From Paraburkholderia fynbosensis (GTDB lineage: Bacteria > Pseudomonadota > Gammaproteobacteria > Burkholderiales > Burkholderiaceae), in assembly GCF_902859935.1 (NCBI RefSeq), contig NZ_CADIKI010000031.1:1-64000 (forward strand): 64,000 bases of DNA, written 5' to 3'. The translations under genes were made by a program, and so were the position numbers. The notes beneath the pieces are model-generated. The model worked only from the letters and a program-made list of their open reading frames with translations, searched no databases and was not told the DNA's origin. Shown here piece by piece: positions 8,168-17,424 of this stretch. Every line of letters begins with the position of its first letter. The first letter of the stretch is position 1.

Positions 8168-11100
8168 TCAGCGGGCAGTCACCCCGCTCGTATCGCGCCG
8201 CCTGGACCTGCCGGGCAAGCGGGCAACCGAGCGCCGCAGGGCGTCGACGTAAGAGAACACGACAGGCACCACCAGCAGGCTGAGCGCCGTGGAGGTCAAC
8301 AGGCCGCCGATCACCGCAAAGGCCATCGGCTGCCGGAAACTCGCGTCGGCGCCGAAGCCGAGCGCGATCGGCAGCATGCCCGCGGTCATCGCGACCGTCG
8401 TCATCACGATGGCCCTCGCGCGCTTCATGCAGGCATCTGCGAGTGCTTCCACCATCGGCATCTGCCGCAGCTGAAGATTGCGGATCGTGTACTCGACAAG
8501 CAGGATCGAGTTCTTCGTGACGATCCCCATCAGCATCACGAGGCCGACCATCGACGGAACGTCCAGCTCGCTGCCGGTCACGAGAAGCATCACGAACGAA
8601 CCGCCCAGGCACAGGGGCAGCGCGGACAGGATCGTGAGCGGCTGGAAGAAGTCATTGAATAGCAGGACCAGCAACAGGTACACGCAGAGGACACCGGTCG
8701 CCATCGCGAACAGGAAGCCGGACGACAGTTCGGCCATGGTGTCCGCGTCGCCGTCTTCGAGCAGGGCGACATCCCCAGGCAGCGCACGCACCGACGGCAG
8801 CGCCCTGACCGATCTGAGCGCCTCGCCGAGCGCCGTCGCGCCCAGATCAGCCGACACCGTGACGAAACGTTTGCGATCGTGGCGCGCAATCTCCGCGGGA
8901 CCGCTGCCCACCGAAACGCTCGCCACCGATCCCAGCGGCACGAGGCCGTCGCGGCCTTTCAGGCGCAGGCCGAACACCGAGCTGACCCGCTCCAGGTCGG
9001 GATTGGCGAGCCGCACGCGCAGGAAGATCTGGCGATCGTCGAGATTGAGTCTCGCCAGTTGCGCGTCGAAGTCTCCGGTGGTCGCTATGCGCACGGTCTC
9101 GCCGATCGCCGCGGTGCTGATGCCGCGTTCGGCGGCAAGGGTCATGTCAGGCCGGATCTCGATCTCCGGCCGCTCGAGGCTCGCCGTCGACGCCACGTTG
9201 TTCAGCCCGGGAACCCCGCGCATCTCACGCGCGACCCGGGCCGCGCTTTCGGTCAACGCCGTCGTGTTGTCGCTCGTCAGGATAATGGCGAGCTTCTCGC
9301 CAAGGCCGCCGTCGCCGAGCGAAAAACGCGCGCCGGGCACAGCGGCGAGGCGTTGCCGCACGATCGCTTCGATGCTCGCCTGCGCCGGGCGCCCGCCACG
9401 CGGCGCGAGCATCAGGGTCATCGTGCCGAAGCGCACACCGGCGGTTCGCGCCGAATCGAAGCGCGTCGTGGCGTTGCCCCCCGCCACGCTGAAAATGCGC
9501 TCAATGCCCGCAGCGCCGCGCAGCGCCTGGCGCGCATCGCGTTCGACCGCCAGCGTTGCGTCGAGCGGGCTGCCCGGCGGTAACTCGACATTGGCCACGA
9601 TGTAACCGCGATCGGACGCCGGCACGAAGCCGTTCGGAATCAGCGGAATCAGCGCGACCGAGCCGGTCAGAAACGCGACGGTCAGCGCCAGCGTGGTCTT
9701 CCGGTGAGCGAGGCACCAGCGGACCTGCGCGAGATAACGCTGCATCAGGCGCGATGGCGGCCGCGCGCCAAATGGTTCGTGCGGCGGCTGATGAGGCGAC
9801 GTGTGCTTAAGAAGCGCAACGGCCATCATCGGCGTGAGCAGCCGCGCCACCAGCAGCGACATCAGCACGGCAACCACCGCCGTCCAGCCGAACTGCTTGA
9901 AAAACAGGCCCGGCACGCCGCTCATTTGCGCGGTGGGCAGGAAAATCGCAACCAGCGTCAGGGTCGTGGCCGTCACCGGCAGCGCGATCTCGGTCACCGC
10001 ATCGGTGGCAGCCTGCAGGATGGGCTTGCCCATCTGAACATGCCGTTCGATGTTCTCGATCTCGACGATCGCATCGTCGACCAGCACGCCGATCACGACC
10101 GCCAGCGCCAGCAGCGTCAGCGTGTTCAGCGAATAGCCGAGCCACTGCATGGTTGCGAAAGCCGGCAGAATCGACAGGGGTAACGCGGCAGCGGCCACCA
10201 GCGTCGCGCGGCGATCGCGCAGGAACCACCACACGACCAGCACGGCCAGCAGCGCGCCCTCGTAGAGCATGTCCATCGAACCCCGGTACTGCTCCTTTGT
10301 GTAGTCGACGGCGCTGGAGACCCGTTGCAACGAGATCGCCGGGTCCGCTGTGCGAAGCCGGTTCAACGCCGCTTCGACGTCGGCCGAGATGCGGGTCTCG
10401 TCCGCGCCCTTTGCGCGGTAAATCCTGAAGCCGACCACCCGCTTTTCGCCGAGCAGCGCGGTCTGGGTCGGTTCGGCAAAACCGTCGCGTACGATCGCAA
10501 CCTGGTCGAGACTGATCGAGCGGCCATCGGCGAGCACAATCGGAAAGCGTGCGAGACCGGCCGCCTGCGTTACAGTGCCGAGCACGCGCATCGACTGTTC
10601 GCCGAGCCCGAAGCGTCCACGCCCGCCCGACGCATCCATCTGCATCGAGCGCAGCGCGCGAGAGACGTCGACCGCCGTCACGCCGGTCGACGCGAGGCGG
10701 ACCGGGTCAACCTCCACCTGCACCTCGCGCGTGACGCCACCGACACGCTCAAATTGCGCGACGCCCGGCACTGCGAGCACCGCCTTGCTGACGGTGTCGT
10801 CGACGAACCACGACAGGCGCTCGTTGTCGAGCCGGGTAGAGGCGATTGCAAATGTCATGATCGGGTCCGAATCGCTTCTCACCGCGGTCACGACCGGGGG
10901 ATCGAGATCAGCGGGCAGCCCGGAGCGGATGCCGTCGAGTGCGTCCTTCGCCTCGTTCAGCGCATCGGACAGATTGCGCCCGATGACCAGCGAGACCTCG
11001 ATATGAACCTGTCCGTCCACGATCTGCGTATTCAGATGCTTGAGACCCTGCAGCGTGGCGAGCGCGTCTTCGGCCTTGCGCGCGACATCGGCTTCGAGCT

Positions 11101-11272
11101 GGAGGGGCGCTGCGCCGGGGAGCGTCAGTGTGACGTTGAGCGTCGGCAGGTCGAGGTCGGGCATATCCTGGATCGGCAGCCGATGAAACCCCCACAGCCC
11201 CGCCAGCGACAGGAAGATGAACAGCACGACGACCGGAATCCGGTGGTGCATGGACCACGTAGCAAAGTTCAT
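8168..11272 (-). CDS. RND efflux permease (HAE1 type)
   Basis: This 1034-residue proton-driven inner-membrane pump has the usual plan of TM1, a large periplasmic loop, TM2-TM7, a second loop and TM8-TM12. TM4 carries the proton-relay pair in VIGVLVDDAIVEIENIERH. The N-terminus reads MNFATWSMHHRIPVVVLFIF, as in the less-studied HAE1 branch of drug and lipid-like substrate pumps. The start overlaps the stop of the adaptor gene by 4 bp. It forms an operon with the adaptor (11269-12450) and outer-membrane factor (12457-14037). A direct-repeat regulatory box precedes the operon, suggesting co-control with mipA and mlaA. The substrate cannot be read from sequence. Confidence 0.93.
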   Translation of the reverse strand: MNFATWSMHHRIPVVVLFIFLSLAGLWGFHRLPIQDMPDLDLPTLNVTLTLPGAAPLQLEADVARKAEDALATLQGLKHLNTQIVDGQVHIEVSLVIGRNLSDALNEAKDALDGIRSGLPADLDPPVVTAVRSDSDPIMTFAIASTRLDNERLSWFVDDTVSKAVLAVPGVAQFERVGGVTREVQVEVDPVRLASTGVTAVDVSRALRSMQMDASGGRGRFGLGEQSMRVLGTVTQAAGLARFPIVLADGRSISLDQVAIVRDGFAEPTQTALLGEKRVVGFRIYRAKGADETRISADVEAALNRLRTADPAISLQRVSSAVDYTKEQYRGSMDMLYEGALLAVLVVWWFLRDRRATLVAAAALPLSILPAFATMQWLGYSLNTLTLLALAVVIGVLVDDAIVEIENIERHVQMGKPILQAATDAVTEIALPVTATTLTLVAIFLPTAQMSGVPGLFFKQFGWTAVVAVLMSLLVARLLTPMMAVALLKHTSPHQPPHEPFGARPPSRLMQRYLAQVRWCLAHRKTTLALTVAFLTGSVALIPLIPNGFVPASDRGYIVANVELPPGSPLDATLAVERDARQALRGAAGIERIFSVAGGNATTRFDSARTAGVRFGTMTLMLAPRGGRPAQASIEAIVRQRLAAVPGARFSLGDGGLGEKLAIILTSDNTTALTESAARVAREMRGVPGLNNVASTASLERPEIEIRPDMTLAAERGISTAAIGETVRIATTGDFDAQLARLNLDDRQIFLRVRLANPDLERVSSVFGLRLKGRDGLVPLGSVASVSVGSGPAEIARHDRKRFVTVSADLGATALGEALRSVRALPSVRALPGDVALLEDGDADTMAELSSGFLFAMATGVLCVYLLLVLLFNDFFQPLTILSALPLCLGGSFVMLLVTGSELDVPSMVGLVMLMGIVTKNSILLVEYTIRNLQLRQMPMVEALADACMKRARAIVMTTVAMTAGMLPIALGFGADASFRQPMAFAVIGGLLTSTALSLLVVPVVFSYVDALRRSVARLPGRSRRRDTSGVTAR

Positions 11273-12450
11273 TGCAGTGCCCCGCCTGTCATCGACACCA
11301 CGCCCGGCGCAAGCGTGACGAAATCGCCTTCGTTCAGCAGCGCGGCCCCTTCGCGAGCGACGTGCTCCGTATCGGCCACTCCACTCACAATCTCGACCGA
11401 GCTACTTTCGCGTCGGCCGGTCTGTACTTCCCGCAACGTGACCCGCCCCACGCCGCCGCGCTCAGCGACGACCGCAACATGGCTGCGCCCGTCGAGCATC
11501 GCTAGCGCCGAGGCGGGCACCACCAGCGCGTCGCTATCGCCCAGCACGATGCGCCCGCCCGCGTACATGCCAGCGCGCGCATGCGAGCCCGGCTCCAGGT
11601 CCGCGTAGACGATGGCGACGCGCGACTGCGGGTCCAGCGATGGCGCGATCCGGCGCACCATGCCTCGCGCATGGCTGCCGTCCGGCAACGCTAGCAGGAC
11701 ATGCTGGTCAGGCTTGACTGCAGCAACGTCGGCGGCTGTGACTTCGGCTTGCCATTGCAGGCGGTCCTGCCGGATCAGCCGAAACAGCTCCTGGCCGACC
11801 GGCGTCACGGAACCGAGAGTCGCAGCGCGGGCGCTGATCGTGCCGTCGTCGGGCGCGAGGACGCTGGCGTTGCGCAAGTCGAGCCGGCGCGCCTGCAACT
11901 GGGCGCGCGCGACGTCGACCTGGGCCTTCGTGACCGCGGCCGTGGTCCGGTACTGCAGCAGATCCTGCCTGCTGATGCCGCCGCTGTCCTTCATCTGCAG
12001 CGCGCGGGCCTCGTTGGTGCGCGCCTGCTGCGCACTCGCCTCGGCCTGCGCAAGCGCCGCAGCCATCTGCGCGGCCTCGGCCTGCAACAGCGCCGTGTCG
12101 TAACGGGCCAGTACCTCGCCGCGCCTGACTGCATCGCCGACATCGACGCGCACTTCCGAGAGGCGCGCGCCGGTCACGAGCGAGCGGATTGTCGCTTCCT
12201 GCCAGGGCGCGATTGCGCCGGATACGTCGATTGACTTGCTCCAGCGCTCGTGCTGCGGCTTGAGCAGCGCGACCGTCAGCGCGCTCGCGGCGGGCGCGGG
12301 GGTAACGTCTGCCGGGCGGCTGCGCATCAGCGCGACGCCGGCGCCCAGCGCCGCCAGCAGGGCAAGCACGATGGCCGTGGTGACCAGGCGCCGCCTGGTC
12401 GCGGCACGGCGCCGGAAGACGGCGATGCGGGTAGTGAATGACTGGGACAT
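11269..12450 (-). CDS. RND periplasmic adaptor (membrane fusion protein)
   Basis: This 393-residue HlyD/AcrA-type adaptor has an N-terminal membrane anchor at about 20-42 (RLVTTAIVLALLAALGAGVAL), a split lipoyl domain (ISGAIAPWQEATIRS-like start and VLAPDDGTISARAATLGSVT), an alpha-helical hairpin rich in Ala/Gln (LLQAEAAQMAAALAQAEASA), then beta-barrel and membrane-proximal domains. It links the permease to the outer-membrane channel. It begins 6 bp after the outer-membrane factor gene and overlaps the permease start, so the three are one operon. Confidence 0.9.
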   Translation of the reverse strand: MSQSFTTRIAVFRRRAATRRRLVTTAIVLALLAALGAGVALMRSRPADVTPAPAASALTVALLKPQHERWSKSIDVSGAIAPWQEATIRSLVTGARLSEVRVDVGDAVRRGEVLARYDTALLQAEAAQMAAALAQAEASAQQARTNEARALQMKDSGGISRQDLLQYRTTAAVTKAQVDVARAQLQARRLDLRNASVLAPDDGTISARAATLGSVTPVGQELFRLIRQDRLQWQAEVTAADVAAVKPDQHVLLALPDGSHARGMVRRIAPSLDPQSRVAIVYADLEPGSHARAGMYAGGRIVLGDSDALVVPASALAMLDGRSHVAVVAERGGVGRVTLREVQTGRRESSSVEIVSGVADTEHVAREGAALLNEGDFVTLAPGVVSMTGGALQ

Positions 12451-12456
12451 GGCGTA

Positions 12457-14037
12457 TCAATCCGGTTGAGAAGGCATGGCGGTGAAGGTGGCGGCATTGC
12501 CCGATGCACGGACGACGTCCACCCAGGCCTGGACGCTGGCACGCGCGGCGTCGACCGCTGTTTCCTCTGCCGCTTGCCGTTGCCGTCGCGTGTCCTCGAG
12601 CTGGAACAGGCTGACTGCGCCGGCACGCCATTGCGATTCGGTCGCTTCGAGCGTCGCCTGGGCTGCGTCGCGCGCGCGCGCCGCCGCGGCGAGCCGCTCG
12701 CGTGCATGCGCCTGCGCCGACAGCGCGTTTTCGATGTCTTGCGTGGTAGTACGTACGGTCTCGCGCAAGGTCGCGAGCGCGGCAAGGTAACGGGCGCTGG
12801 CGGCATCGACCGATGCCGCACCTGCCCCAGCGTCGAAAATCGGCCCGCTCACGGCAGGGATCAGCGACCAGGCCAGATAGGAAATCGTCGATCCGGAAGC
12901 GCTGATCCAGTTGCCGGTGAGCGCCGCCGTCAGATTGAAGACCGGCAGCCGGTTCGCGCGCGCAACGCCGATTTCCGCGTAGGTCGCCGCGACCTCGCGT
13001 TCGGCGGCAATCACGGCCGGATGCCCGGCCAGCACGCTGGCCGGAAGAGCGAGCGTGGCCTGCGGGACTTCTGGAAACGCAAACTGGCGATCGCCCTGCC
13101 CGCCCGTTGCCGTGCCAGCTGCGGCGCCGGTTGCGCGCACCGCACCGAGGCGTTCGGTCACATCGGCCGCAGTCAATCCGGTGAGTTCGACTAGCGCGTC
13201 CAGGTCCTGCACACAGGTTTCGTCCTGCGCAACGAGACTTGTCTGCGCGTCGGCAAGGGAACTGAGTGCGCGGCTTTCGTCGACCGGCGGGGCAAATCCC
13301 AACGCGACTCGCTGGCGCGTCAGCGCCAGGTCGCGCTGCTGCGACTCGATATCGAAACGTCTGACGTCCAGTACGACCCGGCAGGCGCGCAGCGACGTCA
13401 CGGCGCCCGCTACCTGGGCGGCCAGCAGGAGCCGGGCGGCGGCCGCATCCGCGGTACGGGCGGTGAGCCGGCTGCTGGCGGCCGACTGCGCCTGCCGCAG
13501 GCGGTCGAACAGGTCGATTTCCCACGCCAGAGTCGGGCCGCCCGTGACTTCCGAGCCCACCACCGTGTTGCCACCGCCGCCACCAATACCACCGCCGCCA
13601 CTTTGAACGCGGGCATGCTCCGCGCTCGCATTGAACGAAACCTGCGGGCGGCTTTGAGCGGTCTTGAGGCCGAGCGTGGCGCGCGCTTCGTCCAGGTGCG
13701 CCGCGGCCAACGCCACCGACGGACTGCTCGCAAACGCGGCGTCGATCAGGCCGTCCAGCACCGGGTCTCCAAGCGCAGTCCACCATTTCTCTTCAGGCGG
13801 CAGCGGGTCCGGCGCGAAAACCGGCTGGTTCGCCCAGACCCCTTGGTCATCAAGCGTGGGCGGCAGGTAAGGGGGTTGCACCGCGCACGCACCCAGTGCA
13901 GTGCATACGACGGCAGTGGCCAATTCCTCCCAGGTGCCCAATGCCCATCTTGCGGCGGGCTCGCGGCGGTTAGCACGCATGTGCGCGGCTCCGCCCGGCG
14001 CGTCCGGGCGCGCGTCCGGAAACCGGGCCAACGGCAA
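12457..14037 (-). CDS. NodT-type outer-membrane efflux lipoprotein
   Basis: This is the TolC/OprM-like channel of the tripartite pump. Two outer-membrane efflux repeats are present (WWTALGDPVLDGLIDAAFAS and AGHPAVIAAEREVAATYAEI). A lipobox (ALGAC) gives a lipid-modified N-terminus. The open frame allows 526 residues; the internal Met20 (MRANRREPAARW) gives a more normal distance to the lipobox, so the true start may be 13980. A Gly-rich insert (SGGGGIGGGGGN) near residue 145 is unusual and probably lies in a loop. It is the first gene of the pump operon, with a direct-repeat box at 14196-14212 about 160 bp upstream of the longer start. Confidence 0.88.
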   Translation of the reverse strand: MPLARFPDARPDAPGGAAHMRANRREPAARWALGTWEELATAVVCTALGACAVQPPYLPPTLDDQGVWANQPVFAPDPLPPEEKWWTALGDPVLDGLIDAAFASSPSVALAAAHLDEARATLGLKTAQSRPQVSFNASAEHARVQSGGGGIGGGGGNTVVGSEVTGGPTLAWEIDLFDRLRQAQSAASSRLTARTADAAAARLLLAAQVAGAVTSLRACRVVLDVRRFDIESQQRDLALTRQRVALGFAPPVDESRALSSLADAQTSLVAQDETCVQDLDALVELTGLTAADVTERLGAVRATGAAAGTATGGQGDRQFAFPEVPQATLALPASVLAGHPAVIAAEREVAATYAEIGVARANRLPVFNLTAALTGNWISASGSTISYLAWSLIPAVSGPIFDAGAGAASVDAASARYLAALATLRETVRTTTQDIENALSAQAHARERLAAAARARDAAQATLEATESQWRAGAVSLFQLEDTRRQRQAAEETAVDAARASVQAWVDVVRASGNAATFTAMPSQPD

Positions 14038-14195
14038 GGGGAAAAAACTGAGTTCTTGCCTGTTCGATCAAAGGCAGGTTGTTCATTGAATAGTCCAGAC
14101 GGGGTTGCGGCCGGTCGACTCGTGCCGAATCAGCGGAATCGGGCGCCGGACAACCCGGCAGCTGCAGCGCCTGATGCAATCGTGCGGCCACGTGA

Positions 14196-14212
14196 CTTAC
14201 TCATCACTTACT
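14196..14212 (-). promoter_or_regulatory. Tandem GTAAG box upstream of the efflux operon
   Basis: In the direction of the efflux operon it reads AGTAAGTGATGAGTAAG, two units 11 bp apart. It faces the opposite way from the mlaA box at 14266-14282, so each divergent transcription unit has its own correctly oriented copy. The regulator assignment is inferred. Confidence 0.62.
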
Positions 14213-14265
14213 ACCCACGCATGGCTCGCTCGTATGCCGATCGAGCCTGCATCCGGAGATCCGGC

Positions 14266-14282
14266 AGTAAGTGGTGAGTAAG
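14266..14282 (+). promoter_or_regulatory. Tandem GTAAG box upstream of mlaA
   Basis: The site reads AGTAAGTGGTGAGTAAG, two units 11 bp apart, 94 bp before the mlaA start codon. It matches the boxes at 8094, 14196 and 15141 and shares their orientation toward the controlled gene. Confidence 0.62.
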
Positions 14283-14376
14283 TCGGCCAGCCCGATCATG
14301 GAATCGACGAACAGCCGCGACACTCCAGCGCGGCATCGCCGGCCCTGTTCTCAATCCTTCTGCCGGGAGACTCTGG

Positions 14377-15102
14377 ATGAAAAGCCGTGACCTGCAAGCC
14401 TGCGCACTCATTGCCGCGACACTCGTCTTATGCGGCTGCGCAACGCATTCTGAGCGCACCGCCGGCGACCCGCTCGAACCAATGAACCGGGCGATCTACT
14501 CGTTCAACGACAGGCTGGACAAGTACGTCGCCAGGCCAACGGCGACCGCCTATCAGAAGATGACGCCGGCGCCAGTGCAAACCGCGGTGCGGAACTTCTT
14601 TTCCAACCTCGGCGATATCGGCAACTTCGCCAACGACGCGCTGCAGTTGAAGGTGACGGACGCGACGGAAGATGCGATGCGCTTTGCGTTCAATTCCACA
14701 TTGGGCATTGGCGGCCTGATCGACTGGGCAACGCCGGCGGGGCTACCCAGACATCATCAGGATTTCGGCCTGACGCTTGCGCGCTACGGCGTACCGATCG
14801 GGCCGTATCTGGTGCTGCCAGTGTTCGGTCCGAGCAGCGTGCGCGACGTGAGCGACGTCCCCGTCAACGGTCTGCTCAATCCATTCTCGGCGGCATCGCT
14901 GCCCGTCCAGGCGGCGGTGGGCGGCACTCACCTCATCAGCAACCGTGCCGATCTGCTGGGCGCTTCGAATCTGCTCTCGCAAGCGGCGCTCGACGAGTAT
15001 TCGTTCACGCGCAATCTTTATCTGCAAAGGCGGCGCGCGCCTTCATCGAAACCGGGCGACGCCGCCACACTCCCCGATTATGGCGACACCGCATCTCGGT
15101 AG
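14377..15102 (+). CDS. mlaA: MlaA (VacJ) outer-membrane lipid-asymmetry lipoprotein
   Basis: This is a 241-residue lipoprotein. The signal peptide ends at a lipobox with Cys21 (LCGC). The body carries the family core DPLEPMNRAIYSFNDRLDKY, FFSNLGDIGNFANDALQ and NSTLGIGGLIDWATPAGL. MlaA removes misplaced phospholipids from the outer leaflet of the outer membrane and hands them to MlaC. The other mla genes are not in the window, so this is a separated copy, here embedded in an envelope-stress locus. A direct-repeat box (14266-14282) suggests control by the local two-component system. Confidence 0.9.
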   Translation: MKSRDLQACALIAATLVLCGCATHSERTAGDPLEPMNRAIYSFNDRLDKYVARPTATAYQKMTPAPVQTAVRNFFSNLGDIGNFANDALQLKVTDATEDAMRFAFNSTLGIGGLIDWATPAGLPRHHQDFGLTLARYGVPIGPYLVLPVFGPSSVRDVSDVPVNGLLNPFSAASLPVQAAVGGTHLISNRADLLGASNLLSQAALDEYSFTRNLYLQRRRAPSSKPGDAATLPDYGDTASR

Positions 15103-15140
15103 CCTTGGGGCCCGCGCAAAGACGGCCGGCGCAGTGCGCC

Positions 15141-15157
15141 GGTAAGTGTCGGGTAAG
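15141..15157 (+). promoter_or_regulatory. Tandem GTAAG box upstream of the 15211 gene
   Basis: The site reads GGTAAGTGTCGGGTAAG, two GGTAAG units 11 bp apart. It ends 53 bp before the ATG at 15211, the same distance as from the mipA box to the mipA start. This spacing favours 15211 over 15160 as the start of the following gene. Confidence 0.58.
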
Positions 15158-15210
15158 CCATGCACGCTCAGCATGACGGTCATGTCCATCCGGCGGTGAA
15201 CCCGCGTGTC

Positions 15211-15552
15211 ATGAAACTCACCACTGCAACAGCGCTGCGCGCAAACATCGTGCTCCTCTCGGTTTCCACTGGGATAGCCATCATCCCCTGCCTGAGCCTT
15301 GACTTGCTGTTCGGCCTGCCCGACAGCGGTACGCCCACGTTGCCCTTTCAGGGTGGCACCTTTGCCGTGGCGCTTCTGATCATGCTGTTGCTGCGATGGT
15401 GGGCGCGGCGAGCGTTCGATGCTGCCGTAGCGGCACGCAAGGTCGAAATGGGTGAAAAACCCGGGGTTAAAGCACTGATTGCCGATGATTGCCGCCGTGC
15501 GTGGCTGGTCCAGTTGCACCTCGAACTGCATGGTCGTCAATGTGGCGACTGA
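15211..15552 (+). CDS. Small membrane protein of unknown function
   Basis: A frame open from 15160 gives 130 residues; the ATG at 15211 (MKLTTATALRANIVLLSVS) is preferred because a regulatory repeat ends 3 bp before 15160. Two hydrophobic segments are visible, one near the N-terminus (NIVLLSVSTGIAIIPCLSL) and one around FAVALLIMLLLRWWARRAF, followed by a charged tail. No family is recognised. It sits between mlaA and the acyltransferase, on the same strand, and is probably part of the same envelope response. Confidence 0.6.
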   Translation: MKLTTATALRANIVLLSVSTGIAIIPCLSLDLLFGLPDSGTPTLPFQGGTFAVALLIMLLLRWWARRAFDAAVAARKVEMGEKPGVKALIADDCRRAWLVQLHLELHGRQCGD

Positions 15553-15660
15553 TTTTGCCTGGCGAACCAGCGGTAGCACCCATTCTTCACAACTCGCGCT
15601 GCCCCATGCTCCGGAACCCGATACGAGGGGCGCCGGACAGCCCATTACACGGAAACAACC

Positions 15661-16537
15661 ATGAAAACGCTCGGGTATTGTCTGCTCGTCGGTCTGCTGC
15701 GGCTCCTGTCGGTCCTGCCGTACCCGCTGGTTGCCCGCGCCGGCAGCGGTCTCGGCGCCGCGCTGTATCTGATACCAAGCCCTCGCAAATACGTGGCGCT
15801 CGTCAACCTGCGGCTGTGTTTTCCGCTGAAGACCGAACCTGAGCGCGAGCGTCTTGCGCGCGCGCATTTCCAGCATGTCGTGCGCAGCTATCTGGAGCGA
15901 GGGTTTCAGTGGTTCGGGAGCGCCCGCGCGATTGACCGGATGGTCGAGATGGACAGCCGCATCGACCTCCACGATCCGCACGCCGCACCGACGATTTTCA
16001 TGGGGTTCCACTTCGTCGGCATCGAGGTGGGTTGCATGCTGTATTCCTCTCAACTGCCCGTCGCGGGCGCTCTACACGCGCATGTCGAATACGCGCGTCT
16101 GCGAGCTCGCAAAACGTCAGCGTGGAAGGTTCGGCGCGAACATGATCGAGCGTAGTTCGAGCGCGAAACACATCGTGAAGCTCCTGCGCTCAGGCACTCC
16201 AGTAATGCTGGCGGCGGACATGGACCATGGCACGTCGGGTTCCGTGTTTGCCGCGCTGTTCGACGTGCCGGCCTGTACGCTCACCTCCGTATCACGTCTC
16301 GCAAAACTCGGTGGCGCGCGCGTCGTGCCCTTCGTAACCGAGGTGTTGCCGGAATTTCGGGGCTACAGGCTCACCATCTTTGAGCCGCTTGAAAACTATC
16401 CTACGGACAGCGAGTCGCACGACGCACGCACGATGAATGCCTTCCTTGAGCAGCAAATCCTACGCTTTCCCGAGCAGTATTACTGGGTGCACAGGCGTTT
16501 CAAACATCGTCCGGCAGGTATGCCGGCAGTCTATTGA
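15661..16537 (+). pseudogene. LpxL/HtrB-like lipid A acyltransferase, frameshifted
   Basis: The first frame (to about 16100) starts MKTLGYCLLVGLLRLLSVLP with a membrane segment and contains the catalytic HX4E motif in GFHFVGIE. The second frame continues with CELAKRQRGRFGANMIERSS, the VMLAADMDHGTSGSVFAALF stretch and ends FPEQYYWVHRRFKHRP, typical of the LpxL/LpxM C-terminus. A single-base indel at about 16095-16130 separates them. The family adds a secondary acyl chain to lipid A at the inner membrane. If the frameshift is real the gene is inactive; otherwise it is an assembly error. The glycosyltransferase gene follows and slightly overlaps. Confidence 0.85.
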
Positions 16538-16554
16538 AATCCAGGGGTCATGTC

Positions 16555-17424
16555 ATGAAAGTCGCCGTATGCCTGACGACGTTTAACCGCATCGACTGTG
16601 CGCGCATCTCGATGGAGATCATCAAGTTGAACTGGCAACAAACGTGGCCGGTGGTACATGCATGTTCTCACGCCACTTACGAACCCTATCTGGAAGATCT
16701 GCTCCTGCGACGGCCACCACGACCCTTGACGACAGGGGCACTCGACCTGCTTGTGGCTTCGATCCAAAGCGCGGTTGAACGTTTCGATCCCGACTTCGTT
16801 GTGCACCTTGAAGCAGATACCTGGATCATGGACCAACAGGTCATCATCCAATATCTGCACAAGTTGCGGGCCGATCCAGACGCGGTGATCGCGGCCTCTT
16901 CCTGCAGCGACGATCGCGCACCTGCATGGAAACACTCCCAGGAATTGGGCAAACGGGCGCGCCATGCGCTTGCGCGCATCTTGAGGCCACTGGGTTTCGG
17001 ATATGGCATCCGCCAGACCCGGACCATTTCCACGCAGTTCTTCGTCGCGAAAGTAACGCCTGTGTTCATGCAGATGATCACAGAACTCCGTGCTCGCGAG
17101 GATGATTTCCTCGAAAAGGTGCTGTATTCAAAGGTCGTCCGGCGTTTCGGAGCGAAAGCAATTGTGGGGATGCCTGAGCGGGAACCCGTTCATCCGGGAT
17201 TCCGCAATACCTGTGAAGCACTGAGCCTGTACTGCCAGCATTGGCCAAGTAGCGAGGATGCGCCGTCGCTCGATAAAGAACCGCTCATCGATCCCGCCGA
17301 CCGGCCTCAGGGGAAAAAAGAGAGTCTCGCGGCAGCGCGATTCGCGCTGCAGGGCCCTTACATGCAACGGCTGCTGGAGAGTGCCGATTTGCGATACTAC
17401 AACGGCGATGCGCAACGGTCATGA
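16555..17424 (+). CDS. Putative glycosyltransferase-like protein (GT-A type)
   Basis: This protein of about 289 residues starts VAVCLTTFNRIDCARISMEI, the N-terminal strand and loop of GT-A nucleotide-sugar transferases, and has FVVHLEADTWIMDQQ where the metal-binding acidic motif would be (EAD instead of DxD). The frame is open from 16534, but the ATG at 16555 fits the family start better. It lies between a lipid A acyltransferase and a GT9 heptosyltransferase-like gene and its end overlaps the next gene by 4 bp, so a role in LPS or another surface glycan is likely. Donor and acceptor are unknown. Confidence 0.6.
   Translation: MKVAVCLTTFNRIDCARISMEIIKLNWQQTWPVVHACSHATYEPYLEDLLLRRPPRPLTTGALDLLVASIQSAVERFDPDFVVHLEADTWIMDQQVIIQYLHKLRADPDAVIAASSCSDDRAPAWKHSQELGKRARHALARILRPLGFGYGIRQTRTISTQFFVAKVTPVFMQMITELRAREDDFLEKVLYSKVVRRFGAKAIVGMPEREPVHPGFRNTCEALSLYCQHWPSSEDAPSLDKEPLIDPADRPQGKKESLAAARFALQGPYMQRLLESADLRYYNGDAQRS

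Noticed and set aside
8478..11608. Long plus-strand frames opposite the RND permease
   Set aside because: Antisense shadows of the permease; no domain character and poor composition.
11708..13786. Long minus-strand open frame (692 codons) across the adaptor and outer-membrane factor genes
   Set aside because: It is an out-of-frame shadow of two well-supported genes, with Arg/Gly/Pro-rich composition typical of a shifted frame in high-GC DNA.
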